Source: Ammoniphilus resinae
GTDB taxonomy: Bacteria; Bacillota; Bacilli; Aneurinibacillales; RAOX-1
DNA: 64,000 bases
NCBI RefSeq assembly: GCF_017873965.1
Contig: NZ_JAGGKT010000002.1
Coordinates: 472,312 to 536,311 of the forward strand
Direction: 5' to 3'
This document shows, piece by piece, positions 61,601-64,000 of the stretch. The notes below the pieces were generated by a model that was not told the origin of the DNA, searched no databases, and saw only the letters and a program-made list of their open reading frames with translations. Every line of letters starts with the position of its first letter. Position 1 is the stretch's first letter. Made by a program: the position numbers and the translations under genes.

Positions 61601-62242
61601 AGAAAGTTGTTTTTTCAACTCTAACCATTTATTTGCACTTAATGATGCGGCTTTGGTCTTCTCTTTTAGCTTTTTATGTTCACTAAGGAGCTGGTTAATG
61701 ATGGGTTTGGAAGCCTTTGGGCTGAACAGATTGCCTGTCGCTTTATCAAGTTTTATCAGCACTTGGTTCAGATGATGAATTCCGGCTGCTGCTTCAAAAA
61801 GGCTTTCTCCTAGGTTCCCTCCCCCTCTTAGAAGACTTTCACCACCCATGCGCAACGTTTCGTGATTTAATGCAAACATCGAAGTAAACGCCTCTTTGGA
61901 AACTCCCCCAAGAAAGGATTGTAAAGCCGAATCCTCCATCGGCTGCTTGTCAGCAAACATTAATGTATTTTTATTCCCTTTTCGTCGATAGAAGGAACAG
62001 CGTCTTCCATCAGAACATTGAATCGTCCCGCCGATTCTTAACTTGTTTGGCATATGAAAAAATGCATCCATTGTATTGGCAGGAATCTCATAAAACAGGT
62101 TGGTTAATCCTCGAAGCAGGGTACTCTTCCCAGCTTCATTGCTTCCATAAAGAAGATGAAACGTTCGATTGGTATCTCCAAAGGAAATGCGGTAATCCGT
62201 ATAACATCCGAAAGCCTCCAGATGGATTTCCTCGATTCTCAT
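58673..62242 (-). CDS. yhaN: YhaN-type SMC/SbcC-like AAA ATPase
   Basis: A 1189-residue ATPase of the Rad50/SbcC type. Walker A GSNEAGKST lies at residues 33-41 and Walker B (PLILDDILVHFDD) near residue 1120, separated by about 900 residues of Glu/Leu/Gln-rich coiled coil. The N-terminal FGCYTDYRISFGD is typical of YhaN. It presumably forms a nuclease-ATPase complex with the metallophosphoesterase encoded 13 bases upstream, acting on DNA ends. GAAGGGGG precedes ATG 62242. It is longer than Bacillus subtilis YhaN (about 960 residues), mostly in the coil. Confidence 0.88.
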   Translation of the reverse strand: MRIEEIHLEAFGCYTDYRISFGDTNRTFHLLYGSNEAGKSTLLRGLTNLFYEIPANTMDAFFHMPNKLRIGGTIQCSDGRRCSFYRRKGNKNTLMFADKQPMEDSALQSFLGGVSKEAFTSMFALNHETLRMGGESLLRGGGNLGESLFEAAAGIHHLNQVLIKLDKATGNLFSPKASKPIINQLLSEHKKLKEKTKAASLSANKWLELKKQLSMKEKELLSLKQEIRAEEKEQTKLERILWSLPFIAKRKTLLEGLNALGQVVVLPAEFTVQRMDLSSKLALERDQKERLLKEIVELEQQILEHDIPQELILHADLIVDLHQQLSNYRTDRAGVPQLEAENRLLEDEMKDKLLQLQYHGPREQLEKLRIQLFDKERMRQLASQYYVLEQQLSNSEKQLRERSEELEELAHKRGSIGEVVDIQPLEREVADIRKLGDPEANLEKEQKAKGSLEREIELEIEKDPLWSGTVEEAERISIPLSETLDGFQEQQQQLLSEKNTLNQKIKELACVQKEIQDELEDMSRQGQVPTEQELLQSREVREQGWELIRRSWLDRQPDIKGEQAYSSEKLDIAYQHAVEKADEVSDLLRIEAERVARYEHLIEMKKQKEQALNSLYEALEAREKDIAGWNEQWQELWRKTGIQPLSPKEMKGWCYKHAERLLLIKQWRELVHSVEESQLKLEDNRALFVSLLSEHESNLSVQGASLSALLRQGERILAENEKRRNDLEHLNRRVEEVSQKLRRSREDYDLAQEKIKGWSKSWTGAISKTSMPETLTVEMAAQYIQIHDELFARVDHQKKNQWVLEQKRMAVQQFEDQAREFLAKIEWNGQDFHSVEHLVTELYAALQKAQRDVERKQHRIDQLTQKKQEFEQLEKNLLALESKMHLLVTQASCEQEEQLQVAEERSQAYCQIQQQLTLLEQQLLENGAGLTIQELIEETDHVDRDLLPQLVKEREDLLRSKNEEKSRLDQEYGVIKYEFEKLNGESQEALIAAEEGETVIASLRQESGRYIRYQLAASILRKAIDDFREKNQHPILQRASYLFNRLTLGSFAGLSIGFDSKDTPVIVGIRENGEQVGVEGMSDGTQDQLYLALRIANVEKYATENEPMPLILDDILVHFDDQRSKETLRILAEISSKVQVIYFTHHAHLVGLAKEVVDQNMLDIHRIHHRQVYTEIIDMSEDKKSDIMI

Positions 62243-62255
62243 GGGTTACCCCCTT

Positions 62256-63494
62256 CTATTTTAAAATCTGGGAAATAATGAGCTGCTCAATATCCTTCAA
62301 TTGATTTTTAATGAAGCCCGTATCCTTAATCTCTTCGTTTTCTTCTTCAAAAAACTCAGGTGGAAGCTTTGCTCTTAATGGTTTAAGTTCCTCTACCAAT
62401 TCTTCCAGAAGGACATCCTGTTCCCGTAACGATTCAATATAGGTTAAAAGATGTGCTAGTGGCGTGTTTCCCTCTAGCAAATCATCCAAATTTTCTACTG
62501 GTTTTGTTTGAATTTTGATTTTTTCTACCCAAAGATGACCTAAGCTCGAATCGGTTGCTATCGCCCGAATACTATTTACCGTTTGTTCGATATCTTCATT
62601 TAAATCCTGGTGCACAGGGGTGGACCCAGTGAGCACAATTCGCAAGGCTAACAAGCGTTGTTCTGCAGCCTGGATTCGTTCTCTTACGGCTTGGTTCACC
62701 TGGTCATAGACTTCAGATAGTTCACTGGCATCCGTAATGTCCACTTCGCAAAGGTCCCAACGCAAAACATCTAAGGATCGATGTTCTATACTGAGTTCTT
62801 CCTCTACGCGGATCAGTGAACACCCTTTATCCCCTGTTTCCTTTATGTGCCTTCCTTGTATATTCCCTGGAAAAAGGATCCATGGATTTTCACTGATTAA
62901 TTCCCGCTTATGAATATGACCTAAGGCCCAATAGTCATACCCCTTATCGATCAGGTCTCCTACTGTACAAGGGGCATATGATTCATGTCCTTCACGACCG
63001 TTTAAACTAGTATGTAATAAGCCAATATTAAAATAACCTTCACAAGGCATTGGATATTGATAGACTAGATTCTCCGTGACTGATTGCATCGCAAAGCTCT
63101 GACCATGGATCGCAACCTTCAATGGCTCGATAAAATACGTTTGTGCCGATTCAAATGAAAATACATGGACATTCTCTGGCAACGGGATTTGCTTCGTGAT
63201 TCGGCTGGCTGCATCGTGATTGCCACGAATAAGATATACAGGGATGGAAGCTTCGCGAAGCCTTGACATTTGTTTTGCAAAGAATAGGCCGGTATTAAAA
63301 TCAGGCCAGTTTCCATCATACAAATCCCCTGCAATCAGAAGGAAATCGACTTCTTCCTCTAAACACAAGTCAACCAAACGAACAAATGCTTGACGTGAAG
63401 CACCGCGAATCGTTTCTACCGGTGCCCCCTCATAGCGTTCCAGCCCCCGAAGTGGACTGTCCAAATGGATATCGGCTGCATGAATAAATTTCAT
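62256..63494 (-). CDS. yhaO: YhaO-type metallophosphoesterase (SbcD/Mre11-like)
   Basis: A 412-residue nuclease-type phosphoesterase. Metal-binding motifs run in order: DIHLDSPL, AGDLYDGNWPDF, RGNHDAASR, LLHTSLNG and GHIHKREL. The C-terminal part (from about residue 290) would bind the partner ATPase YhaN. In Bacillus yhaO-yhaN are adjacent in the same order. AGGAGGGG precedes ATG 63494 and an extended -10 box lies upstream. Confidence 0.9.
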   Translation of the reverse strand: MKFIHAADIHLDSPLRGLERYEGAPVETIRGASRQAFVRLVDLCLEEEVDFLLIAGDLYDGNWPDFNTGLFFAKQMSRLREASIPVYLIRGNHDAASRITKQIPLPENVHVFSFESAQTYFIEPLKVAIHGQSFAMQSVTENLVYQYPMPCEGYFNIGLLHTSLNGREGHESYAPCTVGDLIDKGYDYWALGHIHKRELISENPWILFPGNIQGRHIKETGDKGCSLIRVEEELSIEHRSLDVLRWDLCEVDITDASELSEVYDQVNQAVRERIQAAEQRLLALRIVLTGSTPVHQDLNEDIEQTVNSIRAIATDSSLGHLWVEKIKIQTKPVENLDDLLEGNTPLAHLLTYIESLREQDVLLEELVEELKPLRAKLPPEFFEEENEEIKDTGFIKNQLKDIEQLIISQILK

Positions 63495-63539
63495 TGGCCC
63501 CTCCTAGTACGAATTTATAGCACACGAACATTTATTCCT

Positions 63540-63548
63540 ATTATAACA
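63540..63548 (-). promoter_or_regulatory. Extended -10 element of the yhaO promoter
   Basis: On the minus strand TGTTATAAT, a consensus TATAAT (63545-63540) with the TGn extension, 46 bases before the yhaO start. The -35 region (TTTTCT) is poor, as is common with extended -10 promoters. Confidence 0.45.
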
Positions 63549-63569
63549 TAGTGAATCACTGTAGAAAAC

Positions 63570-63618
63570 AAAAAAAGACCAGCCTTATCTAGATTCTAGA
63601 ACTGGCCAATCTTTTTTT
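63570..63618. terminator. Terminator after the TRAP binding-protein gene
   Basis: GACCAG (63577-63582) pairs with CTGGCC (63602-63607, one G-T pair), flanked by A7 on the left and T7 on the right, so the stem extends into an A/T stem and offers a T-run on either strand. It lies just past the stop at 63624. Confidence 0.6.
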
Positions 63619-63623
63619 CCTTA

Positions 63624-64000
63624 TTAACGTAACTTTTCTACTTCCTCAAACATTTGTTTCACTAAATCTTCGCCAAGTTCTTTGGAATACTTATCAATAA
63701 CAGGCTTAATTGCCTCTTGAATTCTTGCTTTTTCTTCAGGGGATACTTCGTTAACCTGCATCCCGGCTGCCTTCAGATTCTCCAATGATTTAACATTTTG
63801 TTCACGATTCAACTGACGCTCAACTTTTCCCGCTTCCTTTGCAGCATCTTGCAAAATTTGCTTTTCCTCGTCAGAAAGCTTATCCCAGAATGGCTTTCCA
63901 GCCAAGAAAATAAATGGCGTATAGACGTGGTTTGTCACGCTTAAATAGGTCTGAACCTCATTAAATTTATTAGATTCAATCGTTGGAAACGGGTTTTCCT
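63624..64000 (-). CDS. TRAP-transporter solute-binding protein (DctP family), C-terminal part
   Basis: The last 125 codons of a DctP-type extracytoplasmic binding protein; the gene continues beyond the right edge. Reading back to the edge gives ENPFPTIESNKFNEVQTYLS and then TNHVYTPFIFLAGKPFWDKL, the family block ENP...K(F)xEVQKYLSLTNH, followed by a helical C-terminus. TRAP carriers import C4-dicarboxylates, sugar acids and similar organic acids using ion gradients. Any internal start near 63938 would be spurious because homology is continuous upstream. Confidence 0.88.
   Translation of the reverse strand, partial: ENPFPTIESNKFNEVQTYLSVTNHVYTPFIFLAGKPFWDKLSDEEKQILQDAAKEAGKVERQLNREQNVKSLENLKAAGMQVNEVSPEEKARIQEAIKPVIDKYSKELGEDLVKQMFEEVEKLR

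Overview
The window comes from a low-GC Gram-positive bacterium of the Bacillales, most probably Bacillaceae. The evidence is strong AGGAGG-type ribosome binding sites, lipoprotein-type sugar-binding proteins, a shared MsmX-type ATPase, the Bacillus yhaO-yhaN pair and a biotin carboxylase of a Bacillus-like acyl-CoA locus. I see no rRNA, tRNA, CRISPR array, prophage or intact transposase. Almost the whole window is a carbohydrate-utilisation region, with a decayed locus at the left edge and housekeeping or repair genes at the right.

Left edge (1-1475): the start of a biotin carboxylase gene (minus) leaves the window. Next to it lie three gene remnants: an acyl-CoA ligase fragment, a frameshifted class II HMG-CoA reductase, and a divergent sigma-54-type regulator that keeps its PAS and Fis-type helix-turn-helix ends but has lost its ATPase core. 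Positions 1525-3728 hold a PucR-type regulator and an MsmX-type ABC ATPase, the only candidate in the window to power its three CUT1 sugar importers that lack an ATPase.

3869-15455: aldo/keto reductase, ROK repressor, a nested palindromic element, then a minus-strand unit with its own promoter (SDR, M20 amidohydrolase, RidA, two permeases, a D-threonine aldolase/D-serine dehydratase-like enzyme, a DUF4432 epimerase-like protein, a ceramidase-like hydrolase and a sugar-binding lipoprotein). 15638-27666: a CUT2 (ribose/xylose-type) importer with Gfo/Idh/MocA oxidoreductase, zinc alcohol dehydrogenase, SMP-30 lactonase and aldehyde dehydrogenase. Upstream is a three-gene sensor (YesN-type regulator, membrane-anchored sugar-binding protein, LytS/YesM-type kinase) like the clostridial XylFII-LytS-YesN system.

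27872-39100: one long operon led by a LacI regulator whose operator overlaps the -35 box. It holds three xylose-isomerase-like TIM-barrel proteins and three Gfo/Idh/MocA dehydrogenases, plus a CUT1 importer and a second SMP-30 lactonase. With no sugar kinase in sight, this looks like a non-phosphorylating oxidation/epimerisation pathway for an unidentified sugar or glycoside, and it is my best candidate for an undescribed system. 39317-45960: Gfo and AKR pair, SDR, second ROK regulator with an MFS transporter, AKR. 46231-55059: CUT1 importer, AraC regulator, GH4 alpha-galactosidase-type hydrolase, aldose 1-epimerase, MFS transporter.

55240-64000: RraA-like protein, 3-methyladenine-DNA glycosylase, a cluster of short palindromic repeats, an unusual fusion of a flavin-binding PNPOx domain to a UbiA prenyltransferase, yhaN, yhaO, and the 3' end of a TRAP-transporter binding protein.
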